This document shows positions 1-13,849 of a DNA stretch of 64,000 bases, piece after piece. Under the pieces are notes generated by a model. The model worked only from the letters and a program-made list of their open reading frames with translations, did not search any database and was not told the origin of the DNA. Source of the DNA: Chlorobiota bacterium (GTDB lineage: Bacteria; Bacteroidota; Chlorobiia; Chlorobiales; Chlorobiaceae); the NCBI GenBank assembly GCA_016866305.1, contig VGMX01000006.1, positions 1-64,000 of the forward strand, given 5' to 3'. A program made the translations under genes and the position numbers. The first letter of the stretch is position 1. Each line of letters starts with the position of its first letter.

Positions 1-27
1 TAAAGAAGAATTGTTACGGGTTATGTT

Positions 28-1245
28 ATGATGAAAGCTTGGTTCGGGGATGGGGGGTTTCGTGTCTCGGCGATGGTGGCGGTTCTTGCGGTAACGATCG
101 GATTTGCTGTGCAGTACATGATCGGAACGGGTGTCCCGGTGTTTCACTGGCCGTACAACGCCTTGTTTGTTGCTGTTTTTGCTGCGCTGCTTCTTGTTTT
201 TGGCGTTCTGTTCAGAAACAACACTTTTGTTCTCTGGATAGGAGGCATTCCGTTTGGGCTTTCCCTCATTTTCGCGATTGCTTTTCTTTCCCTTATCGGG
301 GGTGTTATTCCACAGGACGGTCAGGTTGCCGGTTCCCTGCCCGGCAGGCTTGGCATGAACCGTATTTTTTCCGGCTGGCCCTTTCTGCTGGTTGTGTTGC
401 TGTTTCTCTGCAATCTCGGGCTCTCGGTTGTCTGGAAGACCGTTCCTTTCAGGTTTTCGAACCTTCAGTTCATGCTCTTTCACGGCGGTTTCTGGATTGT
501 GTTGGCCTGCGGGCTGGCCGGAGCTTCAGACCTGCAGCGGGTCATCATTCCCGTATATGAAGGCAGGGAGAGCAGCCGGGCCTACATTCCACATGAAAAT
601 CGCATGATGCAGCTGCCGTTTTCGGTCTTTCTCGAGGATTTTTCCATCGAAGAGTACTCTCCCCAGATCGTGCTCTACGATCCGCAGAACGACAGGGTCA
701 TGTCCGGAAGGCAGGGCAGGGAAACCGAAGTCCGCATCGGCTACAAGGCTTCCTGGCCGGGATTCCAGGTCGAGGTGCTGGATTATATGCCGCACGCCAT
801 TCCCGACAGCAGCGGTACGCCCCGCAGGACGGGGAAATCGGAAGGTATTCCGTATGCCAAGGTGCGGATCGTTGCCGAAGGAACCCGTGTCGAGCGCTGG
901 CTCAATACCGGAAGTCCCTTCATCCGTCCCGGGGTTGTCCAGCTTGACCGGTATTTTCTGGTCATGTTTCCGGGGTCTCCCAAAGTGTTCCGCTCGGGCG
1001 TTGTGCTCACCGGAGCGGGCGGCAGGAAAACCGTCGATCTCGAAGTCAACAAGCCGGCAGCATATGCCGGCTGGAAGCTTTACCAGATGGGGTATGATGA
1101 AAAGGCCGGAAGGTGGTCGCAGCTGAGCCTGATCGAAGCCGTCAGGGATCCCTGGCTTCCAGCGGTTTATTGCGGGTTTATCATGATCATGGCAGGTAAT
1201 GCGCTGTTTTTCTGGAAAGGAATCAAACGGAGGGAAACGGTATGA
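28..1245 (+). CDS. ResB-like cytochrome c biogenesis protein (system II)
   Basis: 405-aa ORF with N-terminal TM segments and a large soluble domain; ATGA overlap with the downstream CcsA-like gene. Confidence 0.85.
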   Translation: MMKAWFGDGGFRVSAMVAVLAVTIGFAVQYMIGTGVPVFHWPYNALFVAVFAALLLVFGVLFRNNTFVLWIGGIPFGLSLIFAIAFLSLIGGVIPQDGQVAGSLPGRLGMNRIFSGWPFLLVVLLFLCNLGLSVVWKTVPFRFSNLQFMLFHGGFWIVLACGLAGASDLQRVIIPVYEGRESSRAYIPHENRMMQLPFSVFLEDFSIEEYSPQIVLYDPQNDRVMSGRQGRETEVRIGYKASWPGFQVEVLDYMPHAIPDSSGTPRRTGKSEGIPYAKVRIVAEGTRVERWLNTGSPFIRPGVVQLDRYFLVMFPGSPKVFRSGVVLTGAGGRKTVDLEVNKPAAYAGWKLYQMGYDEKAGRWSQLSLIEAVRDPWLPAVYCGFIMIMAGNALFFWKGIKRRETV

Positions 1246-2042
1246 CACTTTCGGATTTTCCTCCGGTTGCCTTTACAGCGATGGCATTCTGGGCCATCGG
1301 GTCACTTCTGAGGCTATCCTCCCGCCGCCGGCCGCTGCTTGCGTATGCTTCTTACGGCATCATGGTTGCCGGGGCCCTGCTTCTCGGATGGTTCATCGCC
1401 GCCTACTGGCATACGCTTGAGCGTCCTCCGCTCAGGACCCTGGGCGAAACGAGGTTGTGGTATGCGGCCTTTATTCCCGTCGTGGGTTTTCTTGTGGAAT
1501 TGCGCTGGAAGATCGCCTGGCTGAAATATTACTGTATGGCGCTTGCCGCATTCTTTCTCTCGATCAATCTTGCCCATCCCGACGTTTTCGACAAGGCGCT
1601 CATGCCGGCATTGCAGAGCGCCTGGTTTGTTCCCCACGTCATCGTGTATCTGGTCGGTTACGTGCTGTTGGCGGCATCATCGGCCGCTGCGTGGCACAAC
1701 ATCATTTCAGTATTCCGCTCCGGCGCCGACCGGCTGGGTTATGCGGTTTCCCACTACCTTGCTCTGCTCGGTTTTGTGTTGCTCACCTTCGGGCTGGTGT
1801 TCGGTGCGCTCTGGGCCAAAGAGGCATGGGGTCACTATTGGACCTGGGACCCAAAGGAGACGTGGGCATTCATTTCCTGGCTGGCTTATCTCGGCTATCT
1901 TCACCTCTCGGCACATGGAACCGGACGTGACAAACTGCAGTGGTACCTTGCGCTTTCTTTTCTTGTCCTGCTGGTCTGCTGGTTCGGCGTGAACTACATG
2001 CCATCTGCACAGAACAGCGTGCATAGCTATCAGCCGAACTGA
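1242..2042 (+). CDS. ccsA: CcsA/ResC-type cytochrome c biogenesis protein
   Basis: Multi-TM protein with WWD-type heme-handling motif WGHYWTWDPKETWAFISWLAY. Confidence 0.9.
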   Translation: MTLSDFPPVAFTAMAFWAIGSLLRLSSRRRPLLAYASYGIMVAGALLLGWFIAAYWHTLERPPLRTLGETRLWYAAFIPVVGFLVELRWKIAWLKYYCMALAAFFLSINLAHPDVFDKALMPALQSAWFVPHVIVYLVGYVLLAASSAAAWHNIISVFRSGADRLGYAVSHYLALLGFVLLTFGLVFGALWAKEAWGHYWTWDPKETWAFISWLAYLGYLHLSAHGTGRDKLQWYLALSFLVLLVCWFGVNYMPSAQNSVHSYQPN

Positions 2043-2162
2043 CCGGGGCGGCACCCTGCTATCTTTGCACCTGCTGCGTATTGAACTGCCGTAAACAGCC
2101 GCTTGTGACCTGTTTTTCGGGTGAGTGGTTCTGTCTGGCCGAGATCTTTGCAGGGGAGGTGC

Positions 2163-3854
2163 TTACAGTTCGACAACGAGATGGGTTTCCGTAGAATGCC
2201 CGGCAAGCAGATTTTTCAGGGTATCTATCAGGTCGAAACCGTATTTATTGATAAAATAAAATACATTGATCATCCTTTCCTGAGGAACCCCTTCGGGAAA
2301 GAATGCTGTTTCGGTTTTCAGAATCTGCTCGATCAGTTCTTCGTTTTTACGTCTTCCCGCTTTGCGTGTTTTCTGTTCTATTGTGTCCACAATTTTCATG
2401 GCCTGCTGGGTCGATGCGGCAAGCACCGGTTCAAGAGTCGGGTCGATTTTTCCGAGTTCCGGTCCCAGTTTGCGTAATGCGGCTTCGATTTCCGTTCTTG
2501 TTTTTTCGAACACGGCATCGATATCCGGATTTTCCGCTATCATCTCGGCATTGCGTTTCAGTGCCTGCAGGTCGCTGAACAGCGCGTGATAGATCTGCTT
2601 TCTTGAAAAGCCGGGCCTCCCTGAAACTCTCAGCAGTTTGTCCATGATCCGGCTGAATTTCGGCTCTACAAGGGTAAAGCTTCCTCTCGGTATGATAAAT
2701 GGCATGGTTATGCCGAAGTGTTCGTAATTCCTTCGGAACTGAGCAAGGTAGCCGATCTCTCCGGGGCCGGCAATACAGGCGAACGTCGGCAGTACCGTGT
2801 CCTGTACGACAGGGCGGAGCACCACGTTCGGACTGAACCTCTCGGGATGGTCCTGGCAGAGTTCGAGCATCTGGTGGCGTGAAAGCCGCACGTTGTCAGG
2901 CGCAATGACGAACAGATTTTCTTCGGGGTACTCGATTTTCTGTCGCTGGCCGTGGTGGTTGACGTGAAACAGGTTGACCGCTCTCGGTTTGGACTGCGCA
3001 TTGTAGCCGAGCTGTTCGAGCATCGAGCTTTGTGCTATGACGTTGTACGACGAGGTCGGACAGGTTGCGAGTTCTCTCTGGAATACCGGCCGGGAGAGCC
3101 TCTTGAAGTCGGTGTTCTGGCTTGAAAGCAAAACAAGCGGGTGGTTCCGGAAAAGATGCATCATGATCTGGGCAAAACTCATATCGAGCGTGTTTCCCGG
3201 AAAACAGCTTTCTTTGAGGATGGCCTCTATCTGGGGTTTGGATGGCGAATCAGGAAGCCTTTCGAGAAAGTTCCTGACAAGATGGCGGATATCCTCACCG
3301 AAACAGGATGCGGCAACCATCTGGTCGGGTAGGTGTTTGAACGGTTCGGCCCTGAAGTGTTCAATGGTGCCATGAGCGAAAGATGCCGTATGGGAGGATT
3401 CATCGAAATCGTGATCCTCACCCTCGATCCAGAATACCGGAACGAAGTCGTATTCCGGAAACAGTGTTTTCTGCCGCTCTGCAAACACCAGGGCGGTCAG
3501 TGCCTTGTAGATTGTATAGGCAGGGCCGGTGAACAGGCCGGGCTGCTGACCGGTTACGACAGCCATGCAGCGATGCGAGCGGAGTTTCTCTATTTCCTGC
3601 AGATGCAGTTCCCTGCATCCATAACGGATATTCTGGGTACGGAGTATCTCGACAAGCAGGTTGCGGTCGAACGTCCTCGATTCAAGCAGGTTGAGCTGGC
3701 GGTAGTAGTCGCTCTCCTTCTGATAGTCGAGATGAAAGCTTGCCGAGAGCAGACGGTTTCGCATCTCGCCTTCAGCGGTGTAGTCTCTGAAGAGTGCCGG
3801 AAAACCCTTTTTCGGGGTCAGAATCGTTCGATAGTCAAGAAGAAAAGTATTCAC
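2163..3854 (-). CDS. bshC: Bacillithiol biosynthesis cysteine-adding enzyme BshC
   Basis: 563 aa; motif [24 protein letters not shown] and overall BshC-like organisation. Confidence 0.9.
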   Translation of the reverse strand: MNTFLLDYRTILTPKKGFPALFRDYTAEGEMRNRLLSASFHLDYQKESDYYRQLNLLESRTFDRNLLVEILRTQNIRYGCRELHLQEIEKLRSHRCMAVVTGQQPGLFTGPAYTIYKALTALVFAERQKTLFPEYDFVPVFWIEGEDHDFDESSHTASFAHGTIEHFRAEPFKHLPDQMVAASCFGEDIRHLVRNFLERLPDSPSKPQIEAILKESCFPGNTLDMSFAQIMMHLFRNHPLVLLSSQNTDFKRLSRPVFQRELATCPTSSYNVIAQSSMLEQLGYNAQSKPRAVNLFHVNHHGQRQKIEYPEENLFVIAPDNVRLSRHQMLELCQDHPERFSPNVVLRPVVQDTVLPTFACIAGPGEIGYLAQFRRNYEHFGITMPFIIPRGSFTLVEPKFSRIMDKLLRVSGRPGFSRKQIYHALFSDLQALKRNAEMIAENPDIDAVFEKTRTEIEAALRKLGPELGKIDPTLEPVLAASTQQAMKIVDTIEQKTRKAGRRKNEELIEQILKTETAFFPEGVPQERMINVFYFINKYGFDLIDTLKNLLAGHSTETHLVVEL

Positions 3855-3858
3855 CCGA

Positions 3859-4635
3859 TTATTTTTGCAGGTTCCATTGGTTCAGTGCGCCGAGAAACGC
3901 ATGGTTCGTCAGGTCACAGGAGAGCGGCGTGACGGCGACATAGTTGTTCCGGACGGCATATTCGTCCTTTTGCAGGGAGTTGTCGAGCAGCTTGAGGGTG
4001 CCGTTGAGCCAGTAGTAGGGGTTCCCGTACATGTCGTTGCGTTCGATTGCGGCCTCCTCCCAGCGCGAGCTCCCCTGCTGGGTGATGACGATGCCTGCGA
4101 TCTCCTTCTCCGGAAGGTTGGGGATATTGACCGAGAGAATCGTGTCGGGGGGGAGGCCTTCCTGCAGGACTTTGCGGGCCAGCTTCCGTGCGAATTTCGC
4201 GGCATAGGTGAAGTCGGCGTTTTCATAGGTGGTCAGCGAGAAAGCAAGCGAGGCGATGCCTTGAATCGCCCCTTCGCGTGCTGCGGCTACTGTTCCCGAG
4301 TAGAGGGTATTGGTCGCGGTGTTGCTTCCGTAGTTTATGCCCGATAGAATGAGGTCCGGCTTATCGTCAAGGATATGGCTGAGGGCAACCTTGATGCAGT
4401 CAACCGGGGTGCCGGAGACCGTGTAACCGAAAAAGCGGTTGTTTTTCTGATACCGCCTGATGCGGAGTGGAACCCCGAGCGTCATGGCATGGCTCATCCC
4501 GCTATGCGGCTCCGCTGGCGCCACAACGGTAACCCTGCCGATTTTCTTCATCGAAGCCGCCAGCGCGTGAAGGCCTTCGCCTTCAATGCCGTCATCGTTG
4601 CAAATCAGGATGTGAGGATTATTCAGGTCCTTCAA
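3859..4635 (-). CDS. surE: 5'-nucleotidase SurE
   Basis: N-terminal [17 protein letters not shown] and SGINYGSNT motifs. Confidence 0.95.
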   Translation of the reverse strand: MKDLNNPHILICNDDGIEGEGLHALAASMKKIGRVTVVAPAEPHSGMSHAMTLGVPLRIRRYQKNNRFFGYTVSGTPVDCIKVALSHILDDKPDLILSGINYGSNTATNTLYSGTVAAAREGAIQGIASLAFSLTTYENADFTYAAKFARKLARKVLQEGLPPDTILSVNIPNLPEKEIAGIVITQQGSSRWEEAAIERNDMYGNPYYWLNGTLKLLDNSLQKDEYAVRNNYVAVTPLSCDLTNHAFLGALNQWNLQK

Positions 4636-4692
4636 AACGGTAGGCTTTGTTGTTGATAACCGGTTACGGGCGTAAAATTAAAAAAGTTCCTT

Positions 4693-7548
4693 TCAAAAAT
4701 CATGTCCCAGACTGAAATACCAGACAGTATCGGAAAATCTCAGTGATGAGGCGTCATTGTCCTCTTCTTTCCGCAGAAAGGCAAAGGCTTTCGAGACGGT
4801 CAGTCTGGCGGGGCCGACCGGGGTGTTCCAGATGATTCCGGTGCCGGCGCCGTGTATGAGCCTTGAAAGGGACATGTCGCTCCGCTTTTGCCACGCGTTG
4901 CCGACGTTGTAGTAAAACATGAACGATGCGGGAAAGAGGATTTCGAAAGGCGGACTGTAACTGATCTGCATTCCTGCAACCGCCATATTGCTGCCGATCA
5001 GGTCGTTCTGTTTCAAGCCGATAAACCGCCGGCTGTAGAGGGAGCCGGGTCCCCCGAGAAAAAACTGCTCGGAAAGAGGCAGGTAGCTGCTGCTGATTCC
5101 TGCGGAGCCGGAAAGTTGCAGTGCGGTACGTTCTCCGAGGGGAATGTTCTCTTCATGTGTTCCTGCAAGCTGCCAGAACATGACGTCGTTGTCGAGCAGC
5201 TCGGGAGTCGCCGAGTAACTGATATGGGTATAGCGTCCCGATGTGGGTACCTGGGCATTGTTACGCGAGTCGATAATCAGCGAAGTTCCTGCGGAGAGCA
5301 TGTTCCTGTTGTCCGTCCGGAGCGCCGTCTGCTCGGGTCCTTTATTGTGGTATGTTTGTGCGTTCTGAACGGTTACATCAAGCGCCAGCCGTCCGTTTTT
5401 ACGGATTCTCGTGCCGAACGTGCCGGTTACGCCATATTTCTGGATGCCGTAGGTGGAAATATTTTCGGAATCGTATCCGCTGAACTCCCTGGAAAAGCGA
5501 AGCTCCCTGGTTTCGAATTCATGCTGGTCAAAAAAAAGCTTCGAGTACAGCGTGAAATGCGTCGAACCGATGCGGGGGATGGTGTACTCAATGGCGGCAG
5601 CACTGTTGTTTTTTCCCGCCTTGATCCAGCCGCCCAGGGATGCCGTGGTTCCTCCGAGATTTTCGTTTCTGAGATCGACAAGTGCCTGGGCGTTGGTGGT
5701 TTCGTCGTAACGGATTCCGAGGCGGAGTACCGATGAGGGTTTTTCCACAAGCGAGAAAGTCAGGCTTTTTTCACCGTTTTCCGCAGCGGGCGAAGTGTTT
5801 TCCGCAGAGACCGATACCCGGTTGAAAATTCCCGTTTCATAAAGATTCGCTGCAGACCGTTCGGCTTTGTCGAGCCTGACGGCCTTTGTCGTGTCGATAC
5901 TGATCTCTCTGCGGATAGGTGTCCTGTCGGTTTTGTTTCTGCTCCGGACGATTTCAATGGCTCCCACCTTTCCTGAAGACATGGCAACCAGCAGGGTGTC
6001 GCCGGAAAATGACACGGATTCAGGTTCGACAAGGCTGTACCCCATGTTCCGGTAAAGGCGTACCAGGTTTTCAAGCGCCCTTGTTCCCGCGTTGTTCGTA
6101 TAAAGTTTGTTCCGGACAGGTTCGAAGCAGGCATCGATTTCCTGTTTTGCCGGGGTTTCCTGCGGTCCTCCCGATACCACCACTCCGCCGATACGGGGGA
6201 GGGGCGCAAGGCGAAACTTCACGGTTTTCTTCCGGGTGTCGATCACCGCATGTGTGCTGGTGAAGAGATCGGTTTCCAGCAGTTCCCGGAGCGTTCTGGA
6301 CAGAGAAGTTGCATTGCGGACAATTCCTGCGACGATGCCCCGAAGCTCCGGGTTTATACCGTTTTTTTGCTCTATTTCGAAAGATTTCGAAAAGGAACCG
6401 ATGAACATGTCTTTTTTCGGTGCGGTTTCGATGCTTCTCATGATCGTGCCTGCCAGCACTTTTCCTTTCGCATAACCGGTATTGACAAGCTCTCCGATAT
6501 CCGAGAAATCGGTTGCACTGTGCGAGGAAAGGTCAGGTGTAATGACGATATCGGCTTTTTCAAGCTGCGCGGGGTATTGCAGGCCGGTCAGGATGTTGAT
6601 CGCCTGGTCTGCGGCTTTCCAGGGAAGGTCGAGATCCCCGTTTTTTGAATACATGCTGCCGTGGGTATCGACGGCAATTTTGTATTCGGCGGTAAAATTG
6701 TCCAGCTCATCGACCGGCAGGTTTGCGACAAGACCTCCGTCAACAAGCCGGTATCCGTCGCGCTCAATCGGTTCGAACAGCACCGGAACCGTACTGCTTG
6801 CCCTCATGGCTTCCGAAAGTGGTCCCGAAACCAGGGAAATCCGTTTTCCGGACACCAGGTCGGTTGAAACCGCCCTGAACCGGACGGGGAGGGAGCTGAA
6901 ATCCTTCCATCCGTGATAGATGCCGTTCAGTACCAGCAGGTCGAGTGTGCCGGTGAGCGCCTGTGCCGAGCTCAGGGATTTCGGCACCATGAGTTTCAGC
7001 TTGTTGAACCTGACCGCTACGGTCGAGCGGTCACGGATATTCTGCTGTTCCAGGAAAATGCCTGCGCGGGGTGACTCTTCCCTGATCGCCAGAATGGATT
7101 GCCATGGCAGGGTGCCGGCAATCTCCTCAAGCTCACCGGGAGTATACCCGCAACTGTACAGCCCGCCGATAATGGCCCCCATACTTGTTCCCGCAATGTA
7201 GTCCACCGGTACTCCCTCCTCGTCGAGAGCCTTGAGCACGCCGATCTGCGCAATGCCGTTGGCTCCCCCTCCGGAAAGTGCAATGCCTACGGTTTTTCTC
7301 TGGGGGCGCATGAAGGGCATGACGCTGTAGCGTCTGGATGGCAGGTCAAGGGTGTCGGGATACACCACCACATGAGCAGCCGCCGAAAGCGGACGGAACA
7401 GAAGCAGTATTTGCATGAGCCCTGCGAGGAGGACGATCAAGGCAGGCATGCCGGCTCCTGGCAGGCGGCCTGGTCTTTTTTTCCGTTTCATGGCGTGTTT
7501 CCCGGTGACGCTTTCCGGCTGTTTTTTGAGTTCTGCCGGGGACTTCAT
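4693..7548 (-). CDS. Patatin-like phospholipase fused to POTRA/BamA-type outer-membrane barrel
   Basis: GTSMG nucleophile elbow, DGG dyad motif (RLVDGGLVANLP), C-terminal surface-antigen-type barrel ending in aromatic residue (YFSLGHDF). Confidence 0.88.
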   Translation of the reverse strand: MKSPAELKKQPESVTGKHAMKRKKRPGRLPGAGMPALIVLLAGLMQILLLFRPLSAAAHVVVYPDTLDLPSRRYSVMPFMRPQRKTVGIALSGGGANGIAQIGVLKALDEEGVPVDYIAGTSMGAIIGGLYSCGYTPGELEEIAGTLPWQSILAIREESPRAGIFLEQQNIRDRSTVAVRFNKLKLMVPKSLSSAQALTGTLDLLVLNGIYHGWKDFSSLPVRFRAVSTDLVSGKRISLVSGPLSEAMRASSTVPVLFEPIERDGYRLVDGGLVANLPVDELDNFTAEYKIAVDTHGSMYSKNGDLDLPWKAADQAINILTGLQYPAQLEKADIVITPDLSSHSATDFSDIGELVNTGYAKGKVLAGTIMRSIETAPKKDMFIGSFSKSFEIEQKNGINPELRGIVAGIVRNATSLSRTLRELLETDLFTSTHAVIDTRKKTVKFRLAPLPRIGGVVVSGGPQETPAKQEIDACFEPVRNKLYTNNAGTRALENLVRLYRNMGYSLVEPESVSFSGDTLLVAMSSGKVGAIEIVRSRNKTDRTPIRREISIDTTKAVRLDKAERSAANLYETGIFNRVSVSAENTSPAAENGEKSLTFSLVEKPSSVLRLGIRYDETTNAQALVDLRNENLGGTTASLGGWIKAGKNNSAAAIEYTIPRIGSTHFTLYSKLFFDQHEFETRELRFSREFSGYDSENISTYGIQKYGVTGTFGTRIRKNGRLALDVTVQNAQTYHNKGPEQTALRTDNRNMLSAGTSLIIDSRNNAQVPTSGRYTHISYSATPELLDNDVMFWQLAGTHEENIPLGERTALQLSGSAGISSSYLPLSEQFFLGGPGSLYSRRFIGLKQNDLIGSNMAVAGMQISYSPPFEILFPASFMFYYNVGNAWQKRSDMSLSRLIHGAGTGIIWNTPVGPARLTVSKAFAFLRKEEDNDASSLRFSDTVWYFSLGHDF

Positions 7549-7595
7549 ATCTTAAGGTCTAATGTATAACCTTTGGTATTAATTAAGAAAAGAAG

Positions 7596-8435
7596 ATGGC
7601 GTGGTTCAAACGGGTAAAGCCTTCGATACGTACGACCGACAGGCTTGACATGCCTGAAGGGCTCTGGTGGAAGTGCGAGGAGTGCGGAGCAATGATTCAT
7701 AAAAAACAGCTTGAGGATCATGTCTACACCTGTTCGGATTGCGGTTACCATTTCAGGATCTCCCCGTACCGCTATTTTTCCATTCTTTTCGACAACGAGA
7801 ATTATCAGGAGTTCGACGATACCCTTCGGTCAGCCGATCCTCTCGGGTTTACCGATACGAAAAAATATCCCGACCGGGTACATGACATCATCGAAAAGAG
7901 CGGTAAAACCGAAGCATGCAGGAATGCATGGGGCGATTCGGGCGGCAAGCCTCTGGTGATATCGGCCATGGATTTCGGGTTTATCGGGGGCTCGATGGGA
8001 TCGGTTGTCGGGGAGAAGATCGCCCGTGCCGCAGACAAGGCTGTCGATCTCAATGCCCCGTTACTGGTGATTGCACAGTCCGGAGGTGCAAGAATGATGG
8101 AAGGTGCCTTCAGTCTCATGCAGATGGCCAAAACCTCCGCCCGGCTTACGCTGCTCAGCGAGAAAAGACTGCCGTTCCTCTCGCTCATGACCGATCCGAC
8201 AATGGGAGGCATCACCGCATCCTTCGCCATGCTTGGCGATATCAATCTGAGCGAGCCGAAAGCACTGATCGGTTTTGCCGGACCCAGGGTCATCAGGGAT
8301 ACCATAAAAAGGGATCTGCCCGAAGGGTTCCAGAGAGCCGAATTCCTGCTCGAACACGGTTTCATCGATGCCATTGTTCACCGCAAGGATCTGAAAAACC
8401 AGATCTCCCGCCTTACCGGCATGCTCTCTGCCTGA
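7596..8435 (+). CDS. accD: Acetyl-CoA carboxylase carboxyltransferase subunit beta
   Basis: N-terminal zinc finger CEEC...CSDC and carboxyltransferase motifs ([22 protein letters not shown]). Confidence 0.95.
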   Translation: MAWFKRVKPSIRTTDRLDMPEGLWWKCEECGAMIHKKQLEDHVYTCSDCGYHFRISPYRYFSILFDNENYQEFDDTLRSADPLGFTDTKKYPDRVHDIIEKSGKTEACRNAWGDSGGKPLVISAMDFGFIGGSMGSVVGEKIARAADKAVDLNAPLLVIAQSGGARMMEGAFSLMQMAKTSARLTLLSEKRLPFLSLMTDPTMGGITASFAMLGDINLSEPKALIGFAGPRVIRDTIKRDLPEGFQRAEFLLEHGFIDAIVHRKDLKNQISRLTGMLSA

Positions 8436-8445
8436 TGTCTCGCCT

Positions 8446-9105
8446 TCAGATCCAGCCGAGAGCTCCGGAGGTCACGGGGAACTCGGCGCAGAAAACTTTT
8501 TTTATCTCTTCGGCAATATCGCGGTGCTCCTTCTGCGTGCTCATCTCCGTGCGCACTTGAAGGTAGTGAATCCAGCTCCGCACCGAACCTTTCATGTACA
8601 GCTTGGTCTGCGTGCCGAGAGGCAGCAGCATTCGTGCACACTCCTTGGCAATGCCCCTTTCAAGAGCCTCCTTGTAGGTTTCCATCGACAGGCGGGTAAT
8701 GTTTTCCTGCGCGTCGTCGAACCATTGCAGGGTTTCGCTGTCAAGGTCGTCAAGCGAATTCTGCCGGTTTTTGCTGTCCTGCCTGCGTGGCCGGTACTTC
8801 TCCACCGTCTGCGCTTTTGCATACCGCTGTGAAAATTCCTGGAACTGGAAGCTCCTGTGTCGCAGAATCTGCGGGGCGATCGCCCTCGATGTGACAATCT
8901 CGACGGTCATGTCCGCCATTTCAAAAATGCTCCAGTGCCTGTGTTCGATGCAGTAGGCAAGCAGCCTGCCGTAATCGAGATTTTCCTGATTCGGGCTTGA
9001 AACCCTTGCGCAGTAGGCGATAAGCCCTTCGGCGGTGAGCGGCCGATTTTCGAACTCGAAACAGGGGGTTGTGACCGAGATGAGACGAACCTGCATAGTC
9101 GGCAA
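8446..9105 (-). CDS. thyX: FAD-dependent thymidylate synthase ThyX
   Basis: ThyX signature [14 protein letters not shown]. Confidence 0.92.
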   Translation of the reverse strand: MPTMQVRLISVTTPCFEFENRPLTAEGLIAYCARVSSPNQENLDYGRLLAYCIEHRHWSIFEMADMTVEIVTSRAIAPQILRHRSFQFQEFSQRYAKAQTVEKYRPRRQDSKNRQNSLDDLDSETLQWFDDAQENITRLSMETYKEALERGIAKECARMLLPLGTQTKLYMKGSVRSWIHYLQVRTEMSTQKEHRDIAEEIKKVFCAEFPVTSGALGWI

Positions 9106-9292
9106 TATTTGATTCAGTTGGCAGAAAATATACGGATAAGGCGGCTTTATTCCCGCAAGGAGCGGCTTGTTTTATCGTCTTCTTTTTTACTTATTGGAAC
9201 CTCGACGATTGATTTGTTGTTAGCTCTATGTATTTTACGTATTTCTTCTGCGCGCGGCCGCATTATCAAATTCAACCCAACTGACCACAGCC

Positions 9293-9970
9293 ATGGCTAA
9301 TATCAATTTCGGTTTCGATCACCATGCCCGCAAACTGTACTCGGGGGCAATAGAACAGGGGATCCAGAATACGCTTGTCCCGATGGTTATAGAGACGTCC
9401 GGGAGAGGGGAGCGGGCGTTCGATATCTTTTCTCGACTGCTCAGGGAGCGGATCATTTTTCTCGGCAGCGGTATTGACGAGCATGTGGCCGGCCTTGTGA
9501 TGGCGCAGCTGATCTTTCTCGAATCCGAAGATCCCGAGCGCGATATCTATATCTATATCAACTCTCCCGGCGGCAGCGTTTCAGCAGGTCTCGGCATTTA
9601 CGACACCATGCAGTATATCCGGCCCGATATTGCCACGGTCTGTGTGGGCATGGCGGCAAGCATGGGAGCGTTCCTGCTCGCCAGTGGCACAAAAGGCAAG
9701 CGGGCCTCCCTTCCGCATTCACGCATCATGATTCACCAGCCCTCCGGCGGTGCCCAGGGGCAGGAAACCGATATCATCATCCAGGCCCGCGAGATAGAGA
9801 AGATCCGCAAGCTGCTCGAAGAGCTGCTTGCAAAAAATACCGGACGCGATGTCCAGCAGATCAGGGAGGATTCCGAACGCGACCGGTGGATGAACGCGGG
9901 GGAAGCGCTCGAGTATGGCCTTATCGACCAGATTTTCGAAAAGCGTCCGGCACCTGAAAAAGCCGAATAA
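9293..9970 (+). CDS. clpP: ATP-dependent Clp protease proteolytic subunit
   Basis: [14 protein letters not shown] (Ser) and [10 protein letters not shown] (His) catalytic motifs. Confidence 0.96.
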   Translation: MANINFGFDHHARKLYSGAIEQGIQNTLVPMVIETSGRGERAFDIFSRLLRERIIFLGSGIDEHVAGLVMAQLIFLESEDPERDIYIYINSPGGSVSAGLGIYDTMQYIRPDIATVCVGMAASMGAFLLASGTKGKRASLPHSRIMIHQPSGGAQGQETDIIIQAREIEKIRKLLEELLAKNTGRDVQQIREDSERDRWMNAGEALEYGLIDQIFEKRPAPEKAE

Positions 9971-10023
9971 TCCGTGCATTTTCCGTAACCAGCAACCATC
10001 TTGTCAGCTGTAACCCTGTACCC

Positions 10024-12738
<2,715 letters not shown>

Positions 12739-12757
12739 GGATTTACCACCGTTGTGT

Positions 12758-12790
12758 CGTGCAGGTGTTATGAGGTCGCATGCCTGCACG
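12758..12790 (+). terminator. Hairpin downstream of valS, possible terminator with weak tail
   Basis: CGTGCAGG (12758-12765) pairs with CCTGCACG (12783-12790); T6 run only at 12802-12807. Confidence 0.4.
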
Positions 12791-12900
12791 GTAAAAACGT
12801 ATTTTTTCAATTTGTCCTGAAATGATATTTTGTCGGTTTACCACGACAAACCGGTCACATCAGGAGTTTTACCGATGAGTTCGCAAGGAGCGTATTGACT

Positions 12901-13800
12901 ATGAGGCAGTTGAAAATCAGCAAACAGATCACCAATCGCGAGAGCCTTTCGCTCGACCGCTATCTTCAGGAGATCGGGAAGTACGATCTTCTGACCGCAG
13001 AAGACGAAGTCAGGCTGACCATGGCCATCAAGGAAGGGTATGATATGCCGGTTGACACCGTGGAGTACAAGCGGGCAAAGCGCGCGCTTGACAAGCTGAT
13101 CAAAGGCAATCTGAGGTTCGTGGTTTCTGTGGCCAAGCAGTACCAGAATCAGGGGCTGACGCTCGGCGATCTGATCAACGAGGGGAACCTTGGCCTTATC
13201 AAGGCGGCGAAGCGGTTCGACGAAACGAGAGGGTTCAAGTTCATCTCCTATGCGGTCTGGTGGATCCGCCAGTCCATCCTTCAGGCGCTTGCCGAGCAGT
13301 CGAGGATCGTGCGTCTGCCCCTCAACCGGGTCGGCACGCTCAACAAGATCAGCAAGGCATACAGCCAGCTCGAACAGGAGTACGAGCGCGATCCCAACAC
13401 TCGTGAACTTGCCAACCTGCTCGACATGGATTCCCAGGATGTCGCCGACACCCTGAAAATCGCCGGTCGTCACGTCTCGGTGGACGCGCCCTTTGCGCAG
13501 GGGGACGACAACCGGCTGCTCGACGTGCTGCAGAACGACGGGCATCTGCCCGATCACGGTCTTAACCGCGATTCGCTTACCCTTGAAGTCGAGCGTTCCC
13601 TATCCGTGCTTGCACCCCGTGAAGCTGACGTGATCCGCTCCTATTTCGGCATCGGCATGGACAATCCGCTCACGCTCGAGGAGATTGGCGAGAAATTCAA
13701 GCTTACCCGTGAACGGGTGCGCCAGATCAAGGAGAAAGCCATCAGAAGGCTTCGCCAGTCGGCATACAGCAAGATTCTCAAGGAGTACATCGGAAGCTGA
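12901..13800 (+). CDS. rpoD: Primary sigma factor RpoD/SigA
   Basis: Region 2 ([32 protein letters not shown]) and region 4 HTH; AAGGAG about 10 nt upstream of ATG at 12901. Confidence 0.95.
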   Translation: MRQLKISKQITNRESLSLDRYLQEIGKYDLLTAEDEVRLTMAIKEGYDMPVDTVEYKRAKRALDKLIKGNLRFVVSVAKQYQNQGLTLGDLINEGNLGLIKAAKRFDETRGFKFISYAVWWIRQSILQALAEQSRIVRLPLNRVGTLNKISKAYSQLEQEYERDPNTRELANLLDMDSQDVADTLKIAGRHVSVDAPFAQGDDNRLLDVLQNDGHLPDHGLNRDSLTLEVERSLSVLAPREADVIRSYFGIGMDNPLTLEEIGEKFKLTRERVRQIKEKAIRRLRQSAYSKILKEYIGS

Positions 13801-13821
13801 TGTGCTTTGGATAAGCGATCG

Positions 13822-13849
13822 AGCCCTGTTTTCCTGCAGGGCTTTTTTA
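13822..13849 (+). terminator. Rho-independent terminator after rpoD
   Basis: AGCCCTG...CAGGGCT hairpin followed by a T tract. Confidence 0.8.

Noticed and set aside
9109-9300. 63-aa plus-strand ORF between thyX and clpP with a hydrophobic stretch
   Set aside because: No convincing Shine-Dalgarno, and its 3' end overlaps the clpP start. More likely the clpP upstream region.
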